Assembly (NCBI GenBank): GCA_018992685.1
Contig: JACVGT010000025.1
Location: 27,432-91,431 of the forward strand
DNA from: Theionarchaea archaeon
GTDB lineage: Archaea > Methanobacteriota_B > Thermococci > Methanofastidiosales > SZ-28-30
DNA: 64,000 bases
Direction: 5' to 3'
The notes under the pieces were generated by a model. It saw only the letters and a list, made by a program, of their open reading frames with translations. It did not search any database and was not told the DNA's origin. Shown here in pieces: positions 52,392 to 61,560 of the stretch; position 1 is the stretch's first letter, and each line of letters opens with the position of its first letter. Position numbers and translations under genes: made by a program.

Positions 52392-53363
52392 ATGGAAGTA
52401 CTGGAATCTGGCAAAGGAGAACTCTTTCTTCCCCCTCGCATGAACGAAGATCGTCAATGGATGCGGGAAAAGAAATCCTGGGCCTTGGAACCGAAGATAA
52501 TGTCTGAACACGAGGCAGTGAAGAAATTCATTCATGAAGGCGATTATATCGGCACTGAACTATATGGATTTGTCAGGTGTCCCATGTCACTTGCTCGGGA
52601 AATTGTGCGGCAGAAGATCGGCCATCTGCAGGTGGCTGGTCAGGGCATCATGGAGGTGGACGTGCTCATTGCAGCAGGACTGGTAGACAAGATTGATCTG
52701 ACGTACCTGGGATACGAGGTGTATGGGCTATCCAATGTGCTGAGACGAGCGGCCCAATCCGGGAAGCTGAAGATCAATGAGTGGAGCAATGCAGCGCTGG
52801 CGTGGCGGCTGAAGGCAGCTGCACTGGGGGTGCCTTTCCTCCCCGTCCGGGTGATGCTGGGGACTGACACCTTCACGTATAGTGCAGCAAAAGTGGTGAA
52901 GTGTCCTTTCACGGGTGAGAAGGTAATGCTCCTTCCTGCTACCATGCTGGATGCGGGCATCATCCACGTGCACAGGGCAGATCAATATGGGAACTGCCAG
53001 ATAGATGGCATTTCTGGATTCGCCTTTGAACTGGCCCGGGCGTCTCGTCGTCTCATTATATCTGCAGAAGAAATCATTTCTACAGAAGAAATCAGGAAAT
53101 ATCCCGAGAGGACCATCATCCCGTGGTACCTTGTGGACGCTGTGGTGGAGGCTCCCTTTGGATCACATCCGGGAGAAATGCCCTACTACTACTGGAGAGA
53201 TGAAGAACACCTCTCCTGGTACGTGACAGCTTCCAAAGAAGAAGAAACTACTCAGGAGTACCTGCAGAAATGGATATGGGATGTACCTTCTCATGAGGAA
53301 TATCTGGAGCTGGTGGGGAAAGAGACTCTGGATATCATGAAGAGTAAGGTGAAAGGTAGGTGA
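52392..53363 (+). CDS. CoA-transferase subunit A (glutaconate CoA-transferase-like)
   Basis: 323 residues. Family I CoA-transferase fold: VAGQGIMEVDVLIAAGLVDKIDLTYLG, EWSNAALAWRLKAAALGVPFLPVR and HVHRADQYGNCQIDG are typical of the GctA type. The frame opens at GTG 52383, but that codon is inside the ribosome-binding site GGTGAT for the ATG at 52392. It forms an operon with the B subunit 4 bp downstream. It moves CoA between acyl-CoA and a carboxylic acid; the acid is unknown. TATA-like CTTTTAAG about 50 bp upstream. Confidence 0.88.
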   Translation: MEVLESGKGELFLPPRMNEDRQWMREKKSWALEPKIMSEHEAVKKFIHEGDYIGTELYGFVRCPMSLAREIVRQKIGHLQVAGQGIMEVDVLIAAGLVDKIDLTYLGYEVYGLSNVLRRAAQSGKLKINEWSNAALAWRLKAAALGVPFLPVRVMLGTDTFTYSAAKVVKCPFTGEKVMLLPATMLDAGIIHVHRADQYGNCQIDGISGFAFELARASRRLIISAEEIISTEEIRKYPERTIIPWYLVDAVVEAPFGSHPGEMPYYYWRDEEHLSWYVTASKEEETTQEYLQKWIWDVPSHEEYLELVGKETLDIMKSKVKGR

Positions 53364-53367
53364 ACCC

Positions 53368-54126
53368 ATGGAATACAACCAACGGGAATTATTGATCTGC
53401 ATCGCTTCCAGACAGATGGAGGACAGAACCAGTGCCTTCATCGGGACTGGTATCCCCATGCTGGCTGCATCTTTAGCCCAGAAAATCCACGCTCCCAACC
53501 TCATCTGCGTGTTTGAATTCGGGGGGACAGGTGCACGGCTAGAAGAACTTCCCCTGGGCGTGGGCGGGTCACGGTCATTCTACAAAGCACTGGCTGCATC
53601 ATCAATCTGTGATGTCATGGAAGCAGCTCAGAGAGGGTTAATCATGTATGGATTTGTGGGTGGAGCCCAGATTGATCCGTATGGAAACTTGAACTCCACC
53701 ATCATTGGTGATCACGACAAGCCCAAAGTCCGATTTCCCGGAAGTGGCGGGGCCAATGATATTGGCTCACTGGTGTGGCGGACTATTGCGATCATGCCCC
53801 ATGACAGTCGGCATTTTGTGGAGAAGGTGGACTTTATCACGACACCAGGGTATTTGGCGGGACCTGGTGCAAGGGAAGAGGCTGGACTTCCTCCGGGAAC
53901 TGGTCCCTACCGGGTTGTTACTGACCTGGCACTATTAGGGTTTGACGAGAGTACCAAGAGGATGACTCTTTTGGCTCTGAACCCCGGGGTGACAGTTGAG
54001 AAGGTAAAGGAGAATACAGGATTTGAATTGATCATTCCGAGTGACGTCGGTCAGAACGAGCCCCCAACTGACCAGGAGCTACAGATTCTGAGGAAAGAGA
54101 TCGACCCCACAAACCTGTACATTTAG
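53368..54126 (+). CDS. CoA-transferase subunit B (glutaconate CoA-transferase-like)
   Basis: 252 residues, GctB type. The catalytic glutamate is expected in VFEFGGTGARLEE. SFYKALAASSICDVMEAAQRG and GGAQIDPYGNLNSTIIGD are family blocks; the C-terminal NPGVTVEKVKENTGFELIIP is the common ending of this protein class. It starts 4 bp after the A subunit with AGGTGA upstream, so the two are co-translated as a heteromer. Confidence 0.88.
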   Translation: MEYNQRELLICIASRQMEDRTSAFIGTGIPMLAASLAQKIHAPNLICVFEFGGTGARLEELPLGVGGSRSFYKALAASSICDVMEAAQRGLIMYGFVGGAQIDPYGNLNSTIIGDHDKPKVRFPGSGGANDIGSLVWRTIAIMPHDSRHFVEKVDFITTPGYLAGPGAREEAGLPPGTGPYRVVTDLALLGFDESTKRMTLLALNPGVTVEKVKENTGFELIIPSDVGQNEPPTDQELQILRKEIDPTNLYI

Positions 54127-54215
54127 ATCGGGAAATGCCGGGAAGCTGTATACTCCTGGAGGCCAGGACGGTATTCTGGACGTCTGACGCCAGAGCGGTA
54201 GGCTGTACAACGAGA

Positions 54216-55196
54216 CTACTCCGCCCCATACTTTTTGATCCTGGCCTTTATCGCTCCTGGGGTCCTCTCTGTTGCCACTTTCTTGATTTGGGAAGCTGTC
54301 AATTCCGACTTCACAAGCAAGTCAATATCCTTTCCACTAACGTGAGACGTGTTCAGGACCTCGAATTTCTCTTGAGACAACTGGGTGATGTTCTCAATCA
54401 AGAGGGGGTCAATATGTCTCGCCTGGCTGAATGTTTCTCTATCTACCTTTCCAGTGGGTTCAAGTCCCCGGTATTCCTGGAACAACTTAATGTGCTCTTC
54501 AGTCGTTGACGGTTCCTTTATCTTCTGCCAGGAGCTCCTCTTCCACAGCCTTGTTCTCAGTTTCCTGTACACAGGAGTGATCCTACTGGTTCCCCATCCT
54601 TTCTTATAGATGATCCAGGGCGCTTCCGGTAATGGAGACTCAGTAGTCCCAACGGCAGTCAGCGTGCAGTCTTCAGGTTCAGTACGGATTCCTGGTGATC
54701 TGAATCGCTCAAACCCAAGTATGCCCTGGGGGGGTTCAGCGTAACTGGCATGTTTCCCAAGCGACCAGTAGACTGTGACTCCGCAGTCTTTTCGGGCACA
54801 AGGTACATAAGAGCTCTTATCCACCAGAGGGACACCTTCGTGGGCTGCATAGTAAGCCTCATGGACACTGAACTCTTCAGGGTCTTTGCTGTTCACAGGG
54901 CCCACCACAAGGACTGCGGTTCTTTCTGTATCCCACTGGTGACCACTGATTCTGCCCAGAACACCCCCAGTATCCCAGTCCCAGATGGTCAGATAATTGA
55001 TCTCAAAGGCCGTCTTTCCCCTGTGAGATCCGAGGTTGAGAGCAGAAAAATAGACATGAGGGTTCCACACAGGATATGCCAGGGCGACCTGAGGTTTCTC
55101 TTTCTGTCTCAACTCAGTGAGATAACACCTTTCTCCTTCGCTTGCAATATACGTGGGAGCGAATTTCTTGGCAAGCTTTTCTCTCAATTTCTTCAT
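54216..55196 (-). CDS. Vps62-like protein with C-terminal peptidoglycan-binding-like segment
   Basis: 326 residues. The N-terminal 180 residues contain WDTERTAVLVVGP, HEAYYAAHEGVPLV and VYWSLGKHASY; this W-D-x-E-R ... H ... GKHASY pattern resembles the Vps62/NPP1-like fold. At about residues 235-265, HIKLFQEYRGLEPTGKVDRETF looks like a PG_binding_1 repeat. The rest is helical. No signal peptide, so it is likely cytoplasmic or non-classically exported. Fold assignment is by motif only. Convergent with the CoA-transferase operon. Confidence 0.55.
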   Translation of the reverse strand: MKKLREKLAKKFAPTYIASEGERCYLTELRQKEKPQVALAYPVWNPHVYFSALNLGSHRGKTAFEINYLTIWDWDTGGVLGRISGHQWDTERTAVLVVGPVNSKDPEEFSVHEAYYAAHEGVPLVDKSSYVPCARKDCGVTVYWSLGKHASYAEPPQGILGFERFRSPGIRTEPEDCTLTAVGTTESPLPEAPWIIYKKGWGTSRITPVYRKLRTRLWKRSSWQKIKEPSTTEEHIKLFQEYRGLEPTGKVDRETFSQARHIDPLLIENITQLSQEKFEVLNTSHVSGKDIDLLVKSELTASQIKKVATERTPGAIKARIKKYGAE

Positions 55197-55449
55197 TTAG
55201 ATCCCCGTAGGAGATGGGATTCTAGATTTAAATACTCTTGTTCCTCCTGATTTTTTTCACGCGCAACGACACCTTCACACGCATCATGTGTTCACCATGT
55301 GGGACGACTTCAATGCGAGAACATGGTTCACGGCGGTAGGATACGAGGTATTGCACATGAGCTACCCCCCCTTTTCTGCTGCATAGTCCATGTGTGAAAG
55401 AAACGTTATGTATTTATACGAGGGGGGCCAATCTCGCAGCGAGATACAC

Positions 55450-56541
55450 ATGAAAATGAGAATCATTCCCTTGATCACAGTATGTACACTCACACTGTGC
55501 CTCCTTTCTGGCCGCGGGGACTGCGAATTCCCTATAACAACAGACCCTCATGATCAGAGGGCTCCTGCAATCTACGGGAACATTGTCGTGTGGACAGACA
55601 GGAGGAACCAGAATGAGGACATCTACGGGTACAACCTGGAAACACAGGAGGAATTTCAGATAACCACAAATGGCGAAGATCAATACCAGCCCGCAATCTA
55701 TGGAGATATTGTCGTGTACACAGATTCACGGAACGATAACAGGGACATTTACGGGTACAACCTGAAAACAAAGAGGGAATTTCAGATCACTGTTGACATC
55801 CATAATCAGTGGGATCCTGCAATTTATGAGGACATCGTGGTATGGACTGACGAACGGCATGACTCTGCCGACGTTTATGGGTACAATCTTGCGACTGGAG
55901 AGGAATTTCCCATTGCTACCGAACCCTGCGCTGAATGGTTTCCAGATATTCACAATAACATTGTGGTTTGGCTCAATATGCAAGATGATCGTTTGGACAT
56001 ATATGGGGTTAACCTGGTCACGGGAGAGAGACTATTCATTGTAGAAGATACGAAAATGCAGATCTTCCCTGCAATTCACAATGATATTGTGGTGTGGTCA
56101 GATTACAGGAATGAGTCACTTGATATCTGGGCATACAACCTGAAGACAGGCAGAGAATTTCCCATTAGAGAAAGTACATGCCTCAAGATGACTCCCAAGA
56201 TCTATGGTGATTGTGTTGTGTGGCTTGACTGGGACGTCACTAATAGTCAGATTTCGGGCTACGACATATCCACAGGACGGTACATCCCTATTACAAGAAT
56301 GCCTAGCGATAAGCGAGGGCCCGCTATCTATGAGAATGTGGTGGTGTGGGAAGATAACAGACAGGGGAACCCAGATATCTTTGGATGTACTCTGGAATTC
56401 CCTGACCGGAAAACCGTGCAGGACCCGTCAAGTGTGCAGGACCGCAGAGGATCGGAAGAAGTTTTCATGATCCTGATTATGACAGGTCTCACGATACTTG
56501 CATTGATGGCCATTGCTCAGAGGCGCCGCCCAAATAGATGA
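55450..56541 (+). CDS. Cell-surface TolB-like beta-propeller protein
   Basis: 363 residues from the ATG at 55450 (signal peptide RIIPLITVCTLTLCLLSGRG; an earlier ATG at 55390 lies before the TATA-like GTATTTATACG and is unlikely). About seven repeats of the form PAIYGNIVVWTDxRNxxxDIYGYNL-x-T, as in archaeal surface propellers. A C-terminal transmembrane helix (MILIMTGLTILALMAI) and RRRP tail anchor it. Probably binds ligands or partners outside the cell. Lies next to the glycan genes. Confidence 0.85.
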   Translation: MKMRIIPLITVCTLTLCLLSGRGDCEFPITTDPHDQRAPAIYGNIVVWTDRRNQNEDIYGYNLETQEEFQITTNGEDQYQPAIYGDIVVYTDSRNDNRDIYGYNLKTKREFQITVDIHNQWDPAIYEDIVVWTDERHDSADVYGYNLATGEEFPIATEPCAEWFPDIHNNIVVWLNMQDDRLDIYGVNLVTGERLFIVEDTKMQIFPAIHNDIVVWSDYRNESLDIWAYNLKTGREFPIRESTCLKMTPKIYGDCVVWLDWDVTNSQISGYDISTGRYIPITRMPSDKRGPAIYENVVVWEDNRQGNPDIFGCTLEFPDRKTVQDPSSVQDRRGSEEVFMILIMTGLTILALMAIAQRRRPNR

Positions 56542-56619
56542 ACTCTCGCCGAGGATGGCACCTCATGTGTAGCACCTATATAGGAGTGCTGTCTCATATC
56601 CCGTCAGAATGGTGGCATA

Positions 56620-58242
56620 TCACTCTATTCTATCTATGGTGACGCTGCTACATGAGTAAATCCTGTCGAATCGCCCGAATTGCTCAATGGAATGGGGAAC
56701 CCAGTCTGCATCATCATAGAAATATGCAGGCTGCAGACCAAGGGAGAATGGAGCATCAAAATCTGTTATGATGTGCATTCTGCGGTATGAAAGGGGGTAA
56801 ATATAGGTATAATTCCTCCCATACACGTAGAAGAAAGGATCCAATGTAGAGTCTTGAATCCACACGGTTGCCTGGAGGTTGTCACTGTCAGTTCCCGGCC
56901 AGAACTGTTGAGGGTAGGCCACAAGAATCAGAAGCAGGAGAGCATACCACCAGTGACGGCTGATTCGAGAGCATATACTGATAATTCCGAAGCTAACCAG
57001 GACAGATCCGGGCAGGATAAAGAAAGCGGGAAATCTCCAGGGTAAGAAATATATGGGGAAAACGGGCTGGGAGGCTATGAAGAGGACAAGAGCCCACGTG
57101 AATATGAATGTTTTCCTGTGATTCCTCCTAGTCAATGCTGTGTATACGCCAACCATACACAAGATGATAACCAGGGGAGAAATGGTATTGAGATACGGAG
57201 AAAAGAACCCCGCCGCCGTGTAGGAAGAAGGAGAAGCTCCAGCGTCAATGGAGGTCGTTCTGAAGGGAACGTGAATCCACCACGGGGCAGACACCGCAAG
57301 AGCCACCCCGCCAGTACCTATTGCATACCGAAGGTAGTCAAGCTTCTTAGAACTCAGGGCCAGAGCCACAGCTCCTACAGAAAGCACAGCAGCAAAGGCG
57401 GAAAGATGATGGATGAGAACAACAGCTCCCAGGAGTATGCCGGCAGCCACCCATTTTTTCATGTAGAACACATACAGGATCAGGGGAACCATGTACATGG
57501 CAAGGCACTGGGCAGTGATCTCTGTGGTCATTATCATGTGGGGCACAAACACAGCTACGATACCTGCCGACAGCAGTGCTGTCTTTTCGTCAAACAGGGT
57601 CCGGACCCCCACGTACACTGAAAGAACAGTCCCCGTTCCCATCCCAAGGAAGAGTACCTTCAGCAGACCAAATGATATGCCACCTGCTGCCTGAGAGATG
57701 AGAGCGCCCATGCAGTGGACACCCGGAGGATACAAATCCAGTGTAACAGGTACAGCCGGTTCAATCCAGGGAAGAACGTCAGGAAGAGACTCGTACTGGT
57801 AGATATAGTAGATAAAGGAGAGATGCGTCCAGGCGTCCTGCCCTCTGGGCAGAGGGTCAAGTAAGGTATAGGAACGAAGCAGAAATGCATAGCAGACCAC
57901 CAACAGGATCATAATATACGTCCTGTCCACATTCGGCATTGCTGGCCATTTTCTTGTGATCACAGGCGGATCACGGAAGAATGCTGTTGCGATGAGTATT
58001 CCAGATAGAATGCCACTTGCCACCACAATGGAGACAACTGATATTTCCCATACTGCATCCAGCAGGGGACATACAATGACGGCATAAGCAAGACCGAATC
58101 CTGTGCTGTAGATCAGAATGTCCATGGCTCTGTCGCTCTTGAGAAAGGTGCGCTGAAGCAGGAACCCTGGCCATACCACGATCCCTCCCCAGAATATGAA
58201 CCCTTTCAACCAAGAAAGCGCTTCACCGAGCATAGAGGGCAC
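56620..58242 (-). CDS. Polytopic membrane protein, probable glycosyltransferase-like (GT-C type)
   Basis: 540 residues with about twelve transmembrane helices and an N-terminal loop containing LLDPLPRGQDAWTHLSFIYY, where acidic residues follow the first helices, as in the PMT/GT-C superfamily. No exact family recognised. The C-terminal 80 residues are outside the membrane. It converges with the propeller gene and is divergent from the GT2 gene, fitting a surface-glycan role. Confidence 0.65.
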   Translation of the reverse strand: MPSMLGEALSWLKGFIFWGGIVVWPGFLLQRTFLKSDRAMDILIYSTGFGLAYAVIVCPLLDAVWEISVVSIVVASGILSGILIATAFFRDPPVITRKWPAMPNVDRTYIMILLVVCYAFLLRSYTLLDPLPRGQDAWTHLSFIYYIYQYESLPDVLPWIEPAVPVTLDLYPPGVHCMGALISQAAGGISFGLLKVLFLGMGTGTVLSVYVGVRTLFDEKTALLSAGIVAVFVPHMIMTTEITAQCLAMYMVPLILYVFYMKKWVAAGILLGAVVLIHHLSAFAAVLSVGAVALALSSKKLDYLRYAIGTGGVALAVSAPWWIHVPFRTTSIDAGASPSSYTAAGFFSPYLNTISPLVIILCMVGVYTALTRRNHRKTFIFTWALVLFIASQPVFPIYFLPWRFPAFFILPGSVLVSFGIISICSRISRHWWYALLLLILVAYPQQFWPGTDSDNLQATVWIQDSTLDPFFYVYGRNYTYIYPLSYRRMHIITDFDAPFSLGLQPAYFYDDADWVPHSIEQFGRFDRIYSCSSVTIDRIE

Positions 58243-58327
58243 TCAAACTGGAGCAATTTAAACCTTTTGTGAACCCGTCATCGGTTCAGAAGAGACTGAT
58301 TTGCTCACACAAGAGGTGAGGAAAACC

Positions 58328-58335
58328 TTAAATAT
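58328..58335 (+). promoter_or_regulatory. TATA box of the glycan operon
   Basis: CTTAAATA centred about 27 bp upstream of the ATG at 58359; the mRNA is probably leaderless. Confidence 0.6.
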
Positions 58336-58358
58336 ACTCCTTTTGAGGCTACAATGAA

Positions 58359-59366
58359 ATGAAGATTGTGGCCCTTATTCCTGCATTCAATGAGGAGAAG
58401 ACCATAGAACGCATGGTGACCAACGTTACTCCCCATGTTGATACAGTGGTGGTTATAGATGATGGTTCTCGGGACAAGACAGCTCAGTATGCCGAGAAAG
58501 CAGGTGCAGTTGTAGTGTCTCACCATGAGAATCGGGGAGTGGGAGCTGCTGTGAAGACCGGCGTGGAAAAGGGCCTGCAGCTTGGTGCTGACATTCTGGT
58601 AAGCATTGATGCGGATGAGCAATTCAGACCGGAAGACATTCCCCGGTTGATTGCACCTATCATGAATGATGAAGCAGACTTTGTCACAGGTTCCCGATTC
58701 CTCGGTGGAAGCCCCAAAATGCCCAGGGTGAAACGGGTGGGGAATACGTTGTTTACCTGGCTGGTTAATATGCTAACGCATTCTTCATTTACTGATACTC
58801 AGTGCGGATTTAGAGCCATGTCGAGAGAGGCTGCCCTCAGAATAACGTTGTTCGGAGATTTCACCTACACTCAAGAAACATTTCTGGATTTAATCTCCAA
58901 GAAGATGCGCATGAAAGAAGTTCCGGTCAAGGTAGCCTACGATGTAACCAGAAAATCGCGGGTAGTCAAGAACCCCCTGTCGTACGGAGTGAGTGCCCTG
59001 CTGATTATTGTGAGGACAATTGTGGACCTGTATCCCTTCAAGATTTTTGGCATCCTGGGATCAGTCATTTTTGCTTCAGGAGCCATTTCTGGGCTTGCCC
59101 TGTTTGTGCGGTGGGTACTAACGTCCCTGGTCTCCCCCTACAGATCTCTGGTGACCTTGAGTGGAGTTTTGCTGATCGTTGGGTTCTTGTGTGTTATTTT
59201 GGCCTTGATCGCAGATATGCTGGGAAGGCAAAAGAAGATACAGGAGGAGATACTGTACTATGCCAGAGTGGAGGCACTGGAAAGAAGAAATAGCACCCAT
59301 GAAGACGGCAAGAAAGGGATTTTGAGAAAGGAGAAAGGAGAAGCACAAGACCACGTACAGAGGTGA
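58359..59366 (+). CDS. Family 2 glycosyltransferase (dolichol-phosphate sugar synthase type)
   Basis: 335 residues. GT-A domain: ALIPAFNEEKTIERMV, VVIDDGSRDKTAQYAE, ISIDADEQF (the DxD metal site) and FVTGSRFLGG. Two C-terminal transmembrane helices (IFGILGSVIFASGAISGLALFV and SGVLLIVGFLCVILALIADML) anchor it. It likely transfers a sugar from a nucleotide donor to dolichol phosphate for S-layer or lipid glycosylation. First gene of a three-gene operon with the epimerase and the nucleotidyltransferase. Confidence 0.88.
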   Translation: MKIVALIPAFNEEKTIERMVTNVTPHVDTVVVIDDGSRDKTAQYAEKAGAVVVSHHENRGVGAAVKTGVEKGLQLGADILVSIDADEQFRPEDIPRLIAPIMNDEADFVTGSRFLGGSPKMPRVKRVGNTLFTWLVNMLTHSSFTDTQCGFRAMSREAALRITLFGDFTYTQETFLDLISKKMRMKEVPVKVAYDVTRKSRVVKNPLSYGVSALLIIVRTIVDLYPFKIFGILGSVIFASGAISGLALFVRWVLTSLVSPYRSLVTLSGVLLIVGFLCVILALIADMLGRQKKIQEEILYYARVEALERRNSTHEDGKKGILRKEKGEAQDHVQR

Positions 59367-59370
59367 TTAC

Positions 59371-60261
59371 ATGGAAGTCCTGGTAACAGGAGGGTGTGGC
59401 TTCATTGGCAGCCACCTCGTAGAAGAATTGGTATCTCAGGGACATGAGGTGATGGTAGTGGACAACCTACACACAGGATCACGGAAGAATATCAAAGGAC
59501 TGGATATCACCTTCTTGGAAAAAGACTGTGGGGTCCTGACTGCAGAAGACGTGTCCCACACAGAGGGGATATTTCACCTCGGCATATATTCTTCTTCCCC
59601 CATGTACAGGAAAGACCCCTCGTTGGTGGGAAAGGCGGTGACTGATTTCTTGAATATGCTTGCACTGGCCCGGACTTTCGATGTTCGAATGGTGTGGGCC
59701 TCCACATCTTCCATATACAACGGGAACCCGCTTCCCTGGAAGGAAGATATGTCCATACTGGTAAAGGACTACTATACAGAGGCTCGGTATTTCATGGAGA
59801 GACTGGCAGATCTGCACTATGACTGGTACAGAACGGAGACTATTGGACTGCGGTTTTTCTCGGTATACGGCCCACGAGAAGAAGCCAAAGGACGGTTCGC
59901 CAATCTCGCTTCCCAGTTTCTGTGGTCTATGAAAGAAGGAAATCCACCTATTATCTATGGGGATGGCACCCAAAAGCGGGACTTCACCCATGTGTATGAC
60001 ATCGTACAGGGGATTCTCAGAGCATTTGGTTCTCATGTGGAACATGACATTTTCAATCTGGGGACAGGTGTCTCCTACAGCCTCAATGAGCTGACAGATC
60101 TTATCAATGGAGCGTTACATTCAGACGTACGGCCAGAGTACGTAAACAATCCTATCAAGGGATATATCGAAGAGACGCTGGCAGACATCACCAAGGCAAA
60201 GGACATTCTCGATTTTGAAGCAGATATTGACCTTGAGAAGGGAATTCAGACTATGGTCTGA
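59371..60261 (+). CDS. NAD-dependent sugar-nucleotide epimerase/dehydratase
   Basis: 296 residues, extended SDR. VTGGCGFIGSHLVEEL binds NAD; WASTSSIYNG gives the catalytic Ser/Thr region. The usual YxxxK reads Y135-T-E-A-R139, so the lysine is an arginine, which is unusual and may change activity. GLRFFSVYGPREEA and GDGTQKRDFTHVYDIV are normal for UDP-sugar epimerases. Starts 4 bp after the GT2 stop with GGTGAT-TAC-ATG; makes an activated sugar for the pathway. Confidence 0.85.
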   Translation: MEVLVTGGCGFIGSHLVEELVSQGHEVMVVDNLHTGSRKNIKGLDITFLEKDCGVLTAEDVSHTEGIFHLGIYSSSPMYRKDPSLVGKAVTDFLNMLALARTFDVRMVWASTSSIYNGNPLPWKEDMSILVKDYYTEARYFMERLADLHYDWYRTETIGLRFFSVYGPREEAKGRFANLASQFLWSMKEGNPPIIYGDGTQKRDFTHVYDIVQGILRAFGSHVEHDIFNLGTGVSYSLNELTDLINGALHSDVRPEYVNNPIKGYIEETLADITKAKDILDFEADIDLEKGIQTMV

Positions 60262-60279
60262 TTGAAAAGGGGTATCACC

Positions 60280-61203
60280 ATGAGATCAGTTATTATGGCA
60301 GGAGGATATGCTACCCGGCTCTTACCTCTCACTGAAACCAGGCCCAAATCGCTGCTGCCAGTGGCAGGAATCCCCCTCATCGAGTATCTCGTGAAGAGAA
60401 TTCCAGGCACCGAGATTGCGGTGACTATCAACAGGAAATTCGAGGGAGCTTTCAGAAAGTGGAAATCTGAATGTCCTGGTGGGAAGGATATCCACTTGTG
60501 CATTGAGGACACCCGTGATGAAGAGGGAAAACTGGGAACAATAGGCGCTCTGGCTCATTTTATTGAAAAAGAAAACGTGAAAGAGGATCTCCTGGTAGTT
60601 GCAGGGGATAATCTGTTTGAATTTGATATATCGGATTTCATGAATCGCTTCTCTGGTAACATCCTTATTGCACTTCATGATATGAAAGACCCACAGAAGG
60701 TCAGGGGAAGATATGGCGTAGCAGCACTTAGCGGGGGAAAGATTCTCACGTTTGAGGAAAAGCCCGAGTTCCCTCAGTCAGCACTGATCAGCACAGGGGT
60801 TTATGTACTCCCAGAAAGGGCGCTCCCTCTCCTTTCTGAATTCTTGATGTGTCAAGAAGGTGAACAAAGAATGCTGGGAGGGAGCAGGGACGCTCCTGGT
60901 CATTTTGTGGAGTGGGTGCTTGAGCGGGAGAATGTGGATGGATTTCCATTTGAGGATGCCTGGTTTGACATTGGAGATAGGGAATCATACATACAGGCAA
61001 ATATGGAATATGGTCATAAATCATATGTGGGCAGGGGATGTTCCATTGAGAGGTCAATACTTGAGGAATCAGTTGTTCTCGACGGCGTCACTATGGTGGA
61101 CTGCACAATACGAAAGAGTATCGTTGATGAGGGCTGTGAACTCGAGGGAGTCACCCTCGCTGAGAGTATCGTGGGAGCTGGCTCCAAAATCAGGAAGTGT
61201 TAG
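60280..61203 (+). CDS. Sugar-phosphate nucleotidyltransferase
   Basis: 307 residues from the ATG at 60280 with AAGGGGT upstream (a TTG at 60262 would be within the ribosome-binding region). Motif AGGYATRLLPLTETRPKSLLPV is the nucleotide-binding signature; VAGDNLFEFDI carries the metal aspartate; EEKPEFPQSALISTGVYVL is a family block. A short left-handed beta-helix closes the protein (SILEESVVLDGVTMVDCTI and on). It makes the NDP-sugar used by the epimerase and GT2. Confidence 0.88.
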   Translation: MRSVIMAGGYATRLLPLTETRPKSLLPVAGIPLIEYLVKRIPGTEIAVTINRKFEGAFRKWKSECPGGKDIHLCIEDTRDEEGKLGTIGALAHFIEKENVKEDLLVVAGDNLFEFDISDFMNRFSGNILIALHDMKDPQKVRGRYGVAALSGGKILTFEEKPEFPQSALISTGVYVLPERALPLLSEFLMCQEGEQRMLGGSRDAPGHFVEWVLERENVDGFPFEDAWFDIGDRESYIQANMEYGHKSYVGRGCSIERSILEESVVLDGVTMVDCTIRKSIVDEGCELEGVTLAESIVGAGSKIRKC

Positions 61204-61531
61204 TAGCAGCAATTGAATACCGGTGAACCTTGAGAGCACGATTCAAGATGAATACTTCTTGCATTTGGAACAATAGCGTAAGAGTGTAGTGAATTCTATG
61301 GATCACCGGAAGGGCGTGAGGGAAAAGTGGAGTTGTCTAATAAATCCTCCCTTCTCTCAATAGTTCAATGACCTTTGCTTATGCCTTGAGGTTCCAGTAT
61401 CTCTGTCGCTTTGAAGACCAGGTTCGTATTCTGGTTGTTTTGTTCATAAAAACCTGAGAACCGGTCTCTTTTTAGATTTAAGTCATGACCCACCGAAACT
61501 GAAAAAAATTGTCAGACAACCCCGGGAAAAC
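61204..61531. other. Intergenic stretch
   Basis: About 330 bases. A TATA-like TTTAGATTTAAG lies near 61471 and another, better placed, at 61532. No gene, RNA or repeat seen. Confidence 0.4.
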
Positions 61532-61539
61532 CATAAATA
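61532..61539 (+). promoter_or_regulatory. TATA box of the ABC transporter operon
   Basis: CATAAATA about 25 bp upstream of the ATG at 61561; predicts a leaderless mRNA. Confidence 0.55.
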
Positions 61540-61560
61540 GTGTAGGTAACTCATGCACTC

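Noticed and set aside
51864..52535. Minus-strand ORF of 223 codons
   Set aside because: Antisense to the PHP domain of PolX and to the CoA-transferase start; rich in His/Cys/Ser, as typical of shadow frames.
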